A DNA stretch of 64,000 nt. Source: Nissolia schottii. Taxonomy: Eukaryota; Streptophyta; Magnoliopsida; Fabales; Fabaceae. Positions within the stretch are counted from its first letter, which is position 1. Each line of letters begins with the position of its first letter. Shown here one piece after another: positions 12,863-24,349 of the stretch. The notes beneath the pieces are model-generated. The model was not told the DNA's origin. It did not search any database and saw only the letters and a list, made by a program, of their open reading frames with translations. A program made the translations under genes and the position numbers. The stretch lies in NCBI GenBank assembly GCA_003254905.1, contig QANU01008237.1, positions 305,775 to 369,774 on the forward strand. The letters run 5' to 3'.

Positions 12863-14125
12863 TGTTAAACCCAAGTCCATCCCAATAAGCACATGTTAGC
12901 TCAAAAGATCTCTACAGGCAAGCACACAATTCAACACATAAAAACAGCTCATTAGATTTGAAACAAAAAGAAAGGAGTCCAAGATGCAGCAAGCAAGGAA
13001 GCAAAATAAAAATCCATTACTTCCATAAACCAAGTGAAAAAGATTTATCAAGCCCAAGTCTTATGGCCCAAAGTTACACAGCTGTGCTGCAAAGTCCAAA
13101 ACGAAGAAAGGAAACAAAGCAAGAAAAAGGAAAGTGCAAGTTACATGTCAGCACAAATCATGTAGCAAAATTTTTGAAAAAGCAAAAGGAAAGAAGGGAA
13201 AGGCCAAGCGGAAGGAAGCAACAACCATAAAGTTGTTTTTCATGCTGCAACATTCAAAAAGGGAAGAAATGAAAAGGACAAGGACAGTTCAAGGGAAAAG
13301 ATTCTGATACAAGAAAAATGCAAAGAAAGGACAACACACAAATTCAAAAGGACAATTTTTGAAGAAAAGGGACAAGCATGAACAAATGGGATTTGGACAA
13401 ATCACCAAAGGCTGCAACGACTAGATTTTGTAGGCCACCAACGGACTGCAAAATTCAGAGTATAAAAGAAGGATGGGGTGAACATTCAAAAGTTAGAAAA
13501 AGAGAGCAAAAAGCCTATACACTACGAGCAAGTCACCAATCATCCTATTCCTCTTGTTCTCCTCTTAATTCCAAGAACTACTCAAATTTGATTTCACTTT
13601 TTGCATACTCATATTTGTGTGTTGCATTTCTGCAGTGTGAGAAGATTTTATTTTATTCTGTTTCTTGAGAGTTTGAGAGATAAAAGGCTATAGTGGAACA
13701 TGTTTCTTTGAGAAAAGCCATTTTCATTTTCGTTGTCATCTGAGTGTTTTTTGTTACTTAGCAAACTTTATCTAGGATCATTTGACAGTGTTCTTGAGTT
13801 TGTATTGGTGTTTGTATTTGAAAGATTGGTGAAAGAAAATTTTGGGGTGATTGAGAACTGGACATAGATTCCTAATATTTAAGAATCGAACTAGTATAAA
13901 TCATGTGTGTTAAATCTCTTTCTTCCTTTCACTTATTCATATTTTTGAACTTTATAAAGAAGTTCTGTTTTGTTAGAAAAGTGATTTTTTGTATTTCTAG
14001 AAAAATTGACTCCCTGATATTAAGGAGATTATCTCTTAAAGTTTCAAGAGATTACTTTTCTGATCAAAATAAAATTAATTTATGAGAAAATATATTTGCT
14101 TATATTCAACCCCTTCTCTAAGCCA
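12863..14125 (+). mobile_element. LTR relic, probably Copia (SIRE-like)
   Basis: Starts TGTTAAACCC and ends near TTCAACCCCTTCTCTAAGCCA. It carries long-LTR landmarks: a TATA-like TATAAAAGAAGG near 13461, a CTCTTGTTCTCC tract, GAGAGTTTGAGAG, and a GAATCGAACTAGTATAAAT..GTGTGTTAAATCTCTTTC stretch like those in SIRE/Maximus LTRs. The small ORFs inside are not genes. No primer-binding site or internal domain follows, and I saw no clear target duplication, so a solo LTR or truncated copy is likely. The ends are tentative. Confidence 0.5.
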
Positions 14126-15532
14126 TATAAAGCCATCGGATAAAGAGACAAAATCTAAAAGAAAAAAAAGCCATAGAAGCATTTTTGGCTTAACTTTATT
14201 TTTTGAGTGGTGTCTATAAGTATAACCCAGTTTAATTTACCAAATATAACCAATCACCTCACAAATTTTCAATTTGATCACATTTTTTGTGCCAAAATTG
14301 GGTTTATGCCAATTTTGTTTCTCCAAATAATTAAGTATTGGGTTTGGTCTCATCATCAGCCCAAAAACAAAAGGGTTTGTTAGAGCTTGAGACCTGTGCC
14401 TACTATTCTCCTGAATCAACCCATAATGAACGATGCACTTAGGAACTAAACTGAATACAGTGCACTTTTCTTAAACTAGAATTCAATAATTAATCCAAAC
14501 TGTCCTACAAAACTTAAACACAACAATTAAGCACATGACATAAACATAAACATACATTATGTATTGCTTTTCTTTTTTTCAAGTACAACCAATAAAGAAA
14601 ATTTGAACAAATATTTCTTTATATTTTAGTACTATGAGAGTTTCAAATAAGTTGTAATTCATAAAGGATGTTATGTTCTCCACTTTTTTGTCAGAAATTA
14701 TTATTTTTAAATAAATTTCTCAAATTTTCATCTTTTTATACTATTTCTTCTCCAACTTCTTTTGTGCTTATACAGACAAATAGAACTTATTACTTAATTT
14801 CATGAGATTTTACATGAGTTACTTGTGCATCAATCCTTTCATACACAAACTGATTTGTGTACATTAGATCAATTGCTGCAGCAACAACAACAACAAAATG
14901 CATAAAAGCTGTTAGGAAAAAAAAAGTGTGCCGTATTTAGTGTTCAACCTAGTCTCGAACTTACACATATCAACTGAGATTGAGTTTAACAGAAAGGAAT
15001 ATCTCTCTGTACTATGGCAAACCATGATTTGAGCTAGGAGAGGTGTCATATTAACAAAATTGTCTCTAGTAAAGGATTATTTTTATAAGCTTGGGAATAT
15101 GGTTGAGTGGAAGTGGTTCATCATCCCTTAAACAAATGTCAGTAGTTTAATCACTCACTTTTAATATGGAGCATCTCTAAATTTGTAGGCCAGTTGCCCC
15201 ATCCTTAGAGGTGCCTACAAGACAGAGAAGGGATTAGTTATCAAAATTGCACAGATAAACATCCTGATTGTAAAAAAAAAAGAAGATCATTTTATATTTA
15301 TAGTTTTTTGTCATCATTTAGTTGTTGATAAAGAAAAGAAAAGACGAATTGGGCTTTGAAAGCCCATTTAGATGAATTAGAAAGGCCGAAAGCATTGAAG
15401 GCTGAGTTTGATAGATGGGATGGGACCTTGGAAGATGATGTTTCAATAGGAAATCTTAACGTCTATTGGAAGCAGAAAGGATCATCACATCACAATGGGC
15501 AACGTTAGACAAGTGAGAAGAAAGGCAAAGAC
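14126..15532. other. Intergenic region upstream of the lipocalin gene
   Basis: No coding sequence. It has AT-rich DNA, a short CAA repeat (14880-14896), a possible SINE at about 15090-15245 and the proximal promoter/leader of the lipocalin gene, whose ATG is at 15533. I could not choose a TATA box. Confidence 0.5.
15090..15245 (+). repeat. Possible tRNA-derived SINE
   Basis: GGTTGAGTGGAAGTGG followed about 30 bases later by GTCAGTAGTTTAATC resembles decayed Pol III A and B boxes. The tail has AGAGGTGCCTACAAGACAGA and GGGATTAGTTAT, like legume-type SINE 3' ends. The boxes are degraded and the ends uncertain. Confidence 0.3.
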
Positions 15533-18500
15533 ATGGTAGAGCTTCTTCTAGGAACATCATCTTCGTCTCTTCTACTTCACTGTTCATCTTATCCTCCTTC
15601 TCCTCGGTAACAGTCATAACTCTTGTAATTCTGTTCCTGAGCTCTCTGTTTTTCATGTCCCTTGTTTTGTTTTCCAATTGCACAAGACCCCATTAGTTTA
15701 TTGAAGTATTTTGCAATGGGAAATTCCCTCATGCTTGTTGTACATTCTCTTTCCATTTTCTCGAATCTTCGGTTCATGTATTGTAGCTTATAGTAGACAT
15801 TCTGGAGTGAATTTTACTTGCTATGCTCCTAGATTTTAGAAATTTAGATGATACCTTACATTTGGATTGGGATTATAAAAATGCAGTTTTTTCGTCTCAT
15901 CGTTGATAGATGCCGCAGAAATAGCCTTTTGCAAAAACAGGATACTCAGTCTTGCATTTTGTGTTAAATGACTTTTTTGAGTTGTTGTTGTCCTGTCCCT
16001 TAGGCACTAGTTAAGGAAGCAACAAGTGGTAAGCTTTTATAGAAAATGTAAAAGTTTAAGTAGTTTGTAATGGAATTGAATGCATTAGAGACTTAAAATC
16101 CTTCTACTTTTGCTTCCTTAACTACTGTCGTGGTTAGCAAAACCCATCTTTTTGTAGTTTATTTTCCAGGAGATGCAGGAGAGTTTCAGGAAGAACATTT
16201 TTGAAGTGCTCATTGGAGCTCCCGAGTAAGGTTCTGACCAAGCATGTCTTATCTGGGCTTGCTGCTTCCTTGATATTTATTTCTCCTGCAAATCAGGTTT
16301 GTATTGTATTCCATAACCCCAAGTATGTATTTTTGTTAGTGTTGACATTTCAGACTTCTTCATGCAATTTCATGATATGATATCTCACTCCTCATCAGGA
16401 TTTACTTAATTTGCTCACAGTTTTTTCACCCCATATTGGAGTTCTGGCAAAGACTGGATTTCTTATGGAACTACTACTAACAGAATATTATCGATTGATA
16501 AGAAATCTTGTAAATAGATGTCTATTGTTATGATGAGAGAGTGACATATTTGAAGTTTTTACCTTTTTTAATTTCATCAGCAGTCTGTAGCAGCAGATCT
16601 ATTTCATCAACAAAATATATGCCAGCTTGCCAGTGCAGATGATAATGCAGTTTCTCTGCCATTTGACAATGCATCTGATGGTGGAAATGTGATGATGATG
16701 ATGATGCGAGGTATGACGGCCAAGAACTTCGATCCCGTCAGATATTCAGGAAGATGGTTTGAAGTCGCCTCGCTCAAGCGTGGATTTGCTGGACAAGGCC
16801 AAGAAGACTGTCATTGCACTCAGGTACATGCCAAAATTAATATGGTAGTGATATTAAGGAAGACATTTGTGTTAGAAAAGAGTGCATTGCATTTAGGGCA
16901 TGTTTGATTCATGTGTTCATTTCTTGTTTTCAGTCCGTTTCTTATTTTTTAGGATTTTGTGAAGAAAATAGTGAAAATAGGAAACAATATCACTAATTAG
17001 TAGTCATTAAATTTTGAGGCATAGACAGAATCCTAAGGTCTCAAATTTGATTGTTCATCAGAAATGAGTGGAGAATTCTATTATTCATTATAACAATTTA
17101 GTGCATTTAGGATATAAGCCATGTCATTTACTTTGGTGACTATGTTGATTCTATTGTGGATATTACTAGTTTCTTCTGATTTCCTGCTATTCACGCATGC
17201 ATAGAGTCTTCTTGTTTGGCATCCATAAATAAGCTTTTTGATATTACTTTGGCTGTACTAATGACATTTCAGGGTGTATATACATTTGATAGGGCAGCAC
17301 CTGCTATCCAAGTTGATACATTTTGTGTTCATGGCAGCCCTGACGGATACATAACCGGAATTCGGGGAAAGGTCCAATGTATACCAGAAGAAGATTTGGG
17401 GAAAAATGAGACAGAGCTAGAGAAGCAGGAGATGATCAAACAGAAATGCTATCTCCGCTTTCCTACATTGCCGTTCATCCCCAAGGAACCTTACGATGTC
17501 ATTGCCACTGATTATGACAATTTTGCCCTTGTTTCAGGAGCAAAGGACAAAAGTTTTGTTCAGGTATTTACTTACATAAATAGAAGCATAGTACTTTTTT
17601 TCATCATGCATTAGGCAAGCTTTCGAACTTCATAATCACTTATTAGGACTGACTTTTTCTGAATTAACAAGCAAGGCATGTATGATATCTAATGTTGATT
17701 TAATATTTTAAGATAATAAATAAGTTCTTTAACTAATAACTATAAATTTGCATGAGAATGTGTGATACTATTTTTTTTTTTCCCTTTTATTGTTGAATTA
17801 TGCCTTGAGCGAGTGAACTTTATCGCAATGGTAAGGTTGCTAATCACGGGAGCAAGGGAGGCGTAAGAGTCTTCTTCTTCCTTAACAAGTGTTGAGGATT
17901 CAATCATCGCTTTAGGCATAGAGTAACTTTAAAACTTGTGGTCAACGTCTACCCCTTAATACTTGTGGTTAACGTCTACCCCTTAAATGGACTTACAATA
18001 CACGAAGGGATTAATCACTGCTTTCAGCGGTAGATACCTTGGGAGACGCAAAAAGTGGTACGGTTTGTATCTTGTGACCTAGAGGTCACAAGTTCTAATC
18101 CTGTAAACATCCTCTCTTCTTGTAGGAGCTAGGCTGCATACATTACCTCCTCAAACTCCATCAGGTGGGAGCTTCGTGCATTAGGCCACTCTTTTATTAT
18201 TGAATTATTATGTATTGATAATTTGGGGTAGAGAAAAGAGTTTTTGAAATTGTTCAATTTGCAGGCATCCAGATTAACATATATGTTATGTCAATTATTA
18301 TTATTCATAATTAGGATTCATTTCTCTGTGATCAATATGACAGATATACTCAAGGACACCTAACCCTGGACCTGAATTCATAGAGAAGTACAAAGCTTAT
18401 CTGGGAAACTTTGGATATGATCCAAGCAAGATCAAAGACACACCTCAGGATTGTGATGTGTCCAATAGTCAGCTAGCAGCTATGATGTCCATGCCTGGAA

Positions 18501-18619
18501 TGCAGCAGGCACTAACAAACCAGTTTCCTGATCTTGAACTGAAGGCCCCTATTGCATTCAATCCCGTCACAAGTGTATTTGACACTTTGAAGAAGCTCGT
18601 TCAGCTTTACTTTAAGTAG
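15533..18619 (+). CDS. LCNP: Chloroplast lipocalin (CHL/LCNP type), complete
   Basis: Plastid lipocalin of the thylakoid lumen, which in Arabidopsis protects membrane lipids from peroxidation and is needed for sustained antenna quenching (qH). Exons: 15533..15606, 16170..16296, 16584..16823, 17273..17563, 18344..18619; total 335 residues, TAG stop. Exon 1 is short and was placed by phase: its 24 codons plus two bases join the single leading base of exon 2. Residues 1-67 form a Ser/Arg-rich transit peptide followed by a hydrophobic stretch (VLSGLAASLIFISPANQ), as expected for lumen targeting. The lipocalin signature FDPVRYSGRWFEVA lies at 117-128, after a Met run (104-108) also present in the Arabidopsis protein. 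Several Cys are retained (DCHC, FCVHG, QKCYL, DCDV). The donor of exon 1 (GTAACA) is weak. The exon 3 acceptor is a CAGCAG tandem. Confidence 0.93.
18040..18194 (+). mobile_element. Au-like SINE in lipocalin intron 4
   Basis: The 3' half matches the plant Au SINE pattern: TTGTGACCTAGAGGTCACAAG, a decayed B box AGTTCTAATCC, GTAAACATCCTCT, GGCTGCATACATTACC, and a tail GGGAGCTTCGTGCATTAGG then CTCTTTT. A similar SINE head (TATCGCAATGGTAAGGTTGC) lies at about 17820-17840, so the copy may be split or two partial copies may be present. A 25-base tandem repeat (ACTTGTGGT(C/T)AACGTCTACC) lies between them at about 17935-17985. Confidence 0.65.
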
Positions 18620-20767
18620 TAGCTACAATAACTATGACCTAAATTGTGTTGCACCATGTTTTGTTTGCAACGTATTTTTACTACTTATACATTCTTGTAT
18701 GTAAAGAATACCAATCCTTGATAGAAGCTTTTGTTAAAAGGTTGAAATAAGTTCCTTTATGTGGTGAAAATTCCTGTTTATATATGGTTTCAACTCTCTT
18801 CATTGTTCCCTATTCAATCTGATTATTGTATCCGGAGAATGAAACTTAATGACTATGCCTTTCAGGATTTTTCTCTCTGTTAATTAAGTATGAATAAAAA
18901 GCAAAAATGAATATTAAAAGTTGATCATACTTTATGATTTAGATGACAAATGATTGAAGATAACAATTGAGTTGTAGCTGCTACTACTTTACATGGCATG
19001 GCCAAAAATTAAAAAAGAGTAAATCGTCGTATTGGTTCCTAATCAAAATATTGGGACAAGATAGTTCTTCACAACTTGAAAGTTTGCTTGAGTCCATAAA
19101 CATGTAAAACAAGACAATTTAGTCTCTCAATATTCAAAATATGGGGACATTATGGTCCCTAGCCATCTAAATACAGATAAGCTAAAATATTTCATTTTAA
19201 TCTTTAAGAATCAAAGTGTCTTACATTTTGAATAACTAGATACTTCGAATGGACTTTTAAGTCCTCAAAAACTATTATGTACCTCAATAGTTTGGTGAGA
19301 AACCAGAAAGGGAATTTAATCAAGTGAAACCAAATCAAATCATTCACAAAACTAGTTATCTTGTAGTTATTTGGGCGACTATGCCCACTTACTCTGTCTC
19401 TTTCCAAGAGGTCCCCATCCATTCGTATGAACGACTAAGATAAAATTCTTCATATGGAACTAGAGTCTTAGAAGGAGCTTCAATAGAATAATGGTATGCC
19501 ACATATTCTTAAAATCCACAAAATGGATAAAATAGCAAAGGAGCTAGCCCCCATTGGTTAATGAGGAATGGCACTCCTTAAGGTTTGGTTGTCACATTCT
19601 AACTTCTTTGGCAAATGGCAAAGCTTGTGAAGTGGAATCTACTGCCACAACAAAAGACCAAGAAGTACAAGTGAAACAAACTACCCGTGAGTGGACACCA
19701 CAAAAGGCCGTGAGGTGGGTCCCACCAAGGGACCAAAAGGTGGGTGGTTTCTGGAGAGTAAAGGCACAGAGTTTCTCAAAGTTGCTCTGTCTGTTTTGGG
19801 TATGGTTGCAGTAACTTCACACACACAACCGTAAAAAAAGAGTAGAAATGAGTTCTTTAGTGTAAAAAGCAATTAAAATACAGCACATGATTTGAGGCAT
19901 ATAAATCGAGTACACCTTCAAATTCATCCTTAGAATTGCCAGTGTCAATGAAGTTTGTTCCCGAATTATGAAAATGATCATGTTAGTCCTTAGGGTTGCC
20001 AAAAGTCGATCAACCTAATATCTAGGATTAACTAATTTAACTGATGTCAAATGACTAATTAAACTAACTTTTGGCAACTTTAGAGATTAACATGACCATT
20101 TTTATAACCTAAGAGCAAACTTGACCGAAGTTGACAACTTTGAGGGCAAACTTGAAAGTTTACTCAATATAAATTATGTATCTTGGTTTTCCTAATAGGG
20201 GTTTTTTTTTTGGCTTATTTCAAAATAAAAGTTCCAACTCAATGATAAATACAGATTTCTTAAATAATGTAAGCTTCCATTATAGAACCAAATCCCACAA
20301 TAGATAGAGCCAACCATAACAACATTATCCACACTTCCCCAAAACCAGAAAAGCACTCAAATCAAATAGTTACTTTCCTCAACCAGTTAAGACTACTCTA
20401 CTTTTTCCTTGCTAGTTAAGACTTAAGACACCAAAATACCAACAACTTGCTCAAAAAGTGAATGGGGAAAGATGTCATCCTACTTTTTTACCTTTCACAT
20501 GAATCCCATCCCATCAGATCCAATCAACACTGACAAAAAGTCCCATAAAAATGTTGTTGAAGCTTATAGTAGTTAAAAGGGTGGTACAGTTGGTTAGGAA
20601 TTCCAGTGTTTTAACTGCAAGCACATGAAGGCAGTGATAATGCCATCAACCAATCACCAAACTACAAAGACTTATAGTTATATATGCCATGCACTTTCAT
20701 AATCATATATAGAACATAAGGTGAAGGATCCTTGTGAAACCTTATCTCTTGATTGAAACCCAAGAAA
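18620..20767. other. Intergenic region with a long foldback
   Basis: Contains the 3' UTR of the lipocalin gene and the promoter of the small gene at 20768. No coding sequence is supported; ORFs near 19204-19872 match nothing I know. The main structure is the foldback at 19915-20163. Confidence 0.6.
19915..20163. repeat. Long imperfect inverted repeat (foldback)
   Basis: Left arm about 19915-20008 and right arm about 20068-20163 pair imperfectly over about 95 bases around a 60-base loop; for example GGGTTGCCAAAAGTC on the left faces AACTTTTGGCAACTTTA on the right. A foldback with related wording (AAGTTG(C/T)CAA, TTTATAAT) is in a kinase intron at 41844-41994, suggesting one dispersed family. 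Confidence 0.6.
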
Positions 20768-21247
20768 ATGCCTCAGAGTCTCTGCAATTTCCCCACTAGA
20801 ACTAAGCCACAAAACACCCTTCTTAAATCAGAAGATTCTGTGTTCTCTTCAGTACCAACCACACAAAGCATGCACAAAACCACTTCCCTTGCAACAAGTG
20901 ACATGAAAGAAATGGCAGAATTTCCTCCGGTCAAAATAGGCACCCGAGGCACGGTTGCATCCCTCATAATGCAAGAAATTGATTACTTCAGCCGGATCGA
21001 ATTGAATTCCCAAGACAGGTCACAGAGGAACAAGTCCCAAATTATAGACATGGGTTCCTCAGTTAGCACAACTTCCAGAGCCACAATTTCGACCGCAGCA
21101 GAAAGCACAAAGAAGAAGCGAGGAAGCAGCAAGCTCCTACCTAGCATGTGTTCTATGGTGGATGTATCAGACAGCAATAGGCCGAATGGGACCAATGCTT
21201 TCAGTTACAGGAACCTGAAGTCAGACGCGAAAAACTGTCAGGTTTGA
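20768..21247 (+). CDS. Small plant-specific protein, GTRGTVASL motif, paralogue A
   Basis: Single-exon ORF of 159 residues from the ATG at 20768 to TGA at 21247. I do not recognise a named family. The notable segment, near residues 55-80, is VKIGTRGTVASLIMQEIDYF. The tail-to-tail neighbour at 21372-21887 has IKLGTTGTIGSLMTRELD in its N-terminal part, so the two share a core of about 18 residues. The rest is Ser/Thr/Lys-rich and probably disordered, with a basic KKKRGSSK patch. No signal peptide or membrane segment. Function unknown. The coding status is supported by the conserved motif. Confidence 0.7.
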   Translation: MPQSLCNFPTRTKPQNTLLKSEDSVFSSVPTTQSMHKTTSLATSDMKEMAEFPPVKIGTRGTVASLIMQEIDYFSRIELNSQDRSQRNKSQIIDMGSSVSTTSRATISTAAESTKKKRGSSKLLPSMCSMVDVSDSNRPNGTNAFSYRNLKSDAKNCQV

Positions 21248-21371
21248 GAAATTCTTGAGCGAGCACAAGTTTGACACCTCATATTTAGACAAACACACAA
21301 TAAAAGTAGATCCTACCACTGTCAGGATCGAGGTGTTAGTCTTTTGTTCACCTAAGAATTTTTGGTCATGT

Positions 21372-21887
21372 TTAAATAATGCTCTCGGAGAGTTTCGAGA
21401 AACCGAGCTTTTTAAGACGGCTTGTTAAAGGTGTAGCCCAAGCCTTATCAGCATTCCCACATTTTATGTCCACAACTTCAACAATGTTAGGCATCTTCTT
21501 ATCATTCTTCTCCCTTGCGGGAGTTCTGTCCATTGGAGAGTTATCAGAACCGCCAAGTATAGGGACTCTCTGTGTGTTATTTCTGCCACTATATTTTGTT
21601 TTCTGCACCTTCCCGGGGATCCTGCTGTTCGCATTGCTGCTTCCTCCACTGCTGCTGGCTTCATCTGATGATTTTCTTGGCTGTAGTCTTTTTGGAGTTG
21701 TAGTAGTAGTACTACCACAGGCGACCGAAACAGGAAGTGTTCGAGGTTTACTTCTTGAAGATGCTTGCTTTGGTGGTGCAGAAGAGATCTGATCCAATTC
21801 CCTTGTCATCAAGGAGCCGATTGTTCCTGTGGTCCCCAGCTTGATTGATCCTCCTCCACCCTTGATACCTTCCAAAGTCTGAGCCAT
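21372..21887 (-). CDS. Small plant-specific protein, GTTGTIGSL motif, paralogue B
   Basis: 171 residues from the ATG at 21887 to the stop at 21372, in one coding exon. It begins MAQTLEGIKGGGG and then has the motif IKLGTTGTIGSLMTRELD, related to that of the opposite gene ending at 21247. The middle is low-complexity (Ser, Asn, Thr runs) and the C-terminus has RLKKLGFSKLSESII. An AG at 21901-21900 just before the ATG and a strong donor (GTAAGA at 22850) suggest a 951-base intron in the 5' UTR. The two stop codons are only about 125 bases apart, so the 3' ends may overlap. Function unknown. Confidence 0.75.
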   Translation of the reverse strand: MAQTLEGIKGGGGSIKLGTTGTIGSLMTRELDQISSAPPKQASSRSKPRTLPVSVACGSTTTTTPKRLQPRKSSDEASSSGGSSNANSRIPGKVQKTKYSGRNNTQRVPILGGSDNSPMDRTPAREKNDKKMPNIVEVVDIKCGNADKAWATPLTSRLKKLGFSKLSESII

Positions 21888-21899
21888 TCCCACTCTTAG

Positions 21900-22850
21900 C
21901 TACAATTAAAGTTCCAAAAACTGTTCTAGAAATCTTTGATATGGATACTCCTAGCAGAGTTATTCAATCATCTGTTGCACATTAGTATAACAGAATGATT
22001 TGAGATGTTAGTGGCACTTTCAAGTCCTAATGTAATTAAATTTCTCTCTAAAACCAATAGGTAGTTTTCATCTTCCATGTACTAGATTCAATAACATAAA
22101 CTTAGTTGCAGCATCAAATCAACAAAAGCAGAAGCAATTTTGAAGTAATTCAAAATAGCAATGAGGACTTAGCTTCAAATAGATTTCATTATGCTAAAAA
22201 CCAAGCAAAACCGAATTTCCAGGGAAGACCAAAAGGAGGTGCAGGAAGGAGAAAAATAAAATTCATTACTTATATTGGTAAATTAATGAAAAAATGCAGG
22301 TGTCAAACTTCAACCATTGTAGACTTTAGGATCATGATCCCAACAAAAAACAGCTATACATACAAGATATTCCCTCTCTCGTCAACATCCACAGCCACAT
22401 ATCATTACCTTAGGATAAGAATGCTAACTCAACTATAATCATCTACTATGACAGTGTCTAATGAAAAATAAAAAAGAAAAAAATAATTAAAAGGAAATAG
22501 AGTTCATCAACAAAGCAATAATCCCTACCAAATTAAAATTGTCAACCAAAATCAAATCTTTGGGGAAAAGAAATCCATATTTTAGCAGAACCCAGAGAAG
22601 GGTGAAATGAATCCAGCTTCAAAGGAGCTTCACCAAAGACAGAAAAACCAATGATTTAATTTGAACCAAAAATACAATAAAAGGAGAAAAACAAAAACAT
22701 TAACTTTAAATTCAATCAAATTGCCTCACATTCATAGAGTAGTAGTTTAATTCTAAACAACCCATTAGAACAAATTAAACACATTTTGGATCCATAATGG
22801 AAAACAGATACCCAAAATAAAAAAATGCAAATAAAGTTGGTTCATCTTAC
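21900..22850 (-). other. Putative 5'-UTR intron of paralogue B
   Basis: Donor TTGTGG|GTAAGA at 22851/22850 and acceptor TTGTAG|CTAAGAG at 21900/21899 frame a 951-base AT-rich region with no conserved coding. The acceptor is 12 bases before the ATG. Inferred from splice signals only. Confidence 0.5.
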
Positions 22851-23262
22851 CCACAAGCTCTAGCAATCTTGGGAATTGAAGATTTGAAACAGGTCCAAGC
22901 AAAAAAAATGAAAGCTTTGGATTTGGATGGGAATTGGAGGCAAATAATGTATTCGACAAAAAGTGAATATGAATCTTGAAGAAAAAGTGTCATATCTACT
23001 AAGTGACATTTTTTGGACACATTTTCTGTGTCTTATTTTGGAGCGTGTCTAGGTAGATCCACTTAGGTTTTGATTTGACTTCCATAACATAATCATCGTG
23101 GGTCGGTGTGGGGAAGTTAATTTTCCCACCAAATATTCACAATACATTATGATAGAAATTAATTAGTGATCAAATAACATAAAATAGTGGGTGGCTGGGT
23201 GGAAATTGAAAAAAAAAAAAGTGTCTCTACTTACTTTCTTTTAATTGAATTTCTCTCTAAAC

Positions 23263-23546
23263 TAATACGGTTCTCGAATAATTGTTTACTTTAAATTATG
23301 CACAAGTATTAAAAAAATTATTAAAAATTATGTATTTTACAAAGTTACTTATATTTAATATTTTCATTTGTAATGCCAAAAAAAATATACCTTCATTTAT
23401 ATTTCTCTCTCATCTACTAAATTTATTTATTAAGGGTATGATAGAAAAAAAATTAATTAAGGTAATGTAGATTTAAAAAGTGAAAAACTATTTATAAAAA
23501 TATCAAAATAAAAAGGTAGACAATTATTCGAAAATGGAGGGAGTAA
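23263..23546. mobile_element. Stowaway-like MITE
   Basis: The right end, CGAAAATGGAGGGAGTA, reads TACTCCCTCCATTTTCG on the other strand, the classic Stowaway terminus. The left end (TAATACGGTTCTCGAATAATTG) is decayed but shares CGAATAATTGT with the right arm. About 285 bp, AT-rich, non-coding. Confidence 0.6.
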
Positions 23547-24349
23547 ATCGTTTGTTTTTATTTAAATTCTAAAAAAATTGGATAAAACAATATGTGAATT
23601 TAATAAGTTAGGAAGAAATGCTAAAATGTTCTAACAATTTAACTTAATTATCATTTTAAATATTTTCAGGAGATAATTGACAATTTAAATGAAAAAAATA
23701 TGAAAAATTAAATTATTATTGTCAAGTGTCATTTATAAGAACTTTTAAAAAGATAATTAAATTAAATTGTTACGAAACTCTAACATTTTTAATAAGTCTC
23801 TAATACTTTTTCATTAGTTAATTAAGGGGCAGAGTTCTAGGCCATACCACTCGGCTATGCCTTTTGTTTTTACATTATGTGCAAGTAAATTAAATTGTTA
23901 ATTATTTGTATTATTGTACTTAATTTATTTTTAATATATTTTTTTATATATTTATTTTATTATATGTAAATCAACAAGTGAAGTAGTTACCCGTTAATTG
24001 AACCCAACTGAGTGAATAAGTTTCGGATCAAGTTTAATAACTATGCTTGAGTAATGCCATTTAAAATAAAAAATAAAAAAAATTGGGTCTCTGGTAATGC
24101 CAGTTCATACTTGCAATTGGAGATTTGGAGTGGGTGAGATTCAATCGATACCCAAAAAGCAAAGAGGGCTGAAGTCCACAAAAGCGGCCCATCATTGTTT
24201 GGCAGTCCAAATGCAATGAATTCAGCTACTGACCCTACGTTGACAAAAACCCATTGCAACAAACAGCACCGTTTTTTTCTTTTTCTTTTTTTAATGAATC
24301 CCTAGTATCTAGAGTTTATTGATCTTCACTAATAAGAAAAAGATTAGTT

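Noticed and set aside
12958..13668. Two Lys/Ser-rich ORFs as small genes
   Set aside because: They lie inside an LTR-like relic with a TATA-like box and no conserved domain.
19554..19814. 86-residue plus-strand ORF
   Set aside because: No domain, and an equally open ORF exists on the opposite strand.
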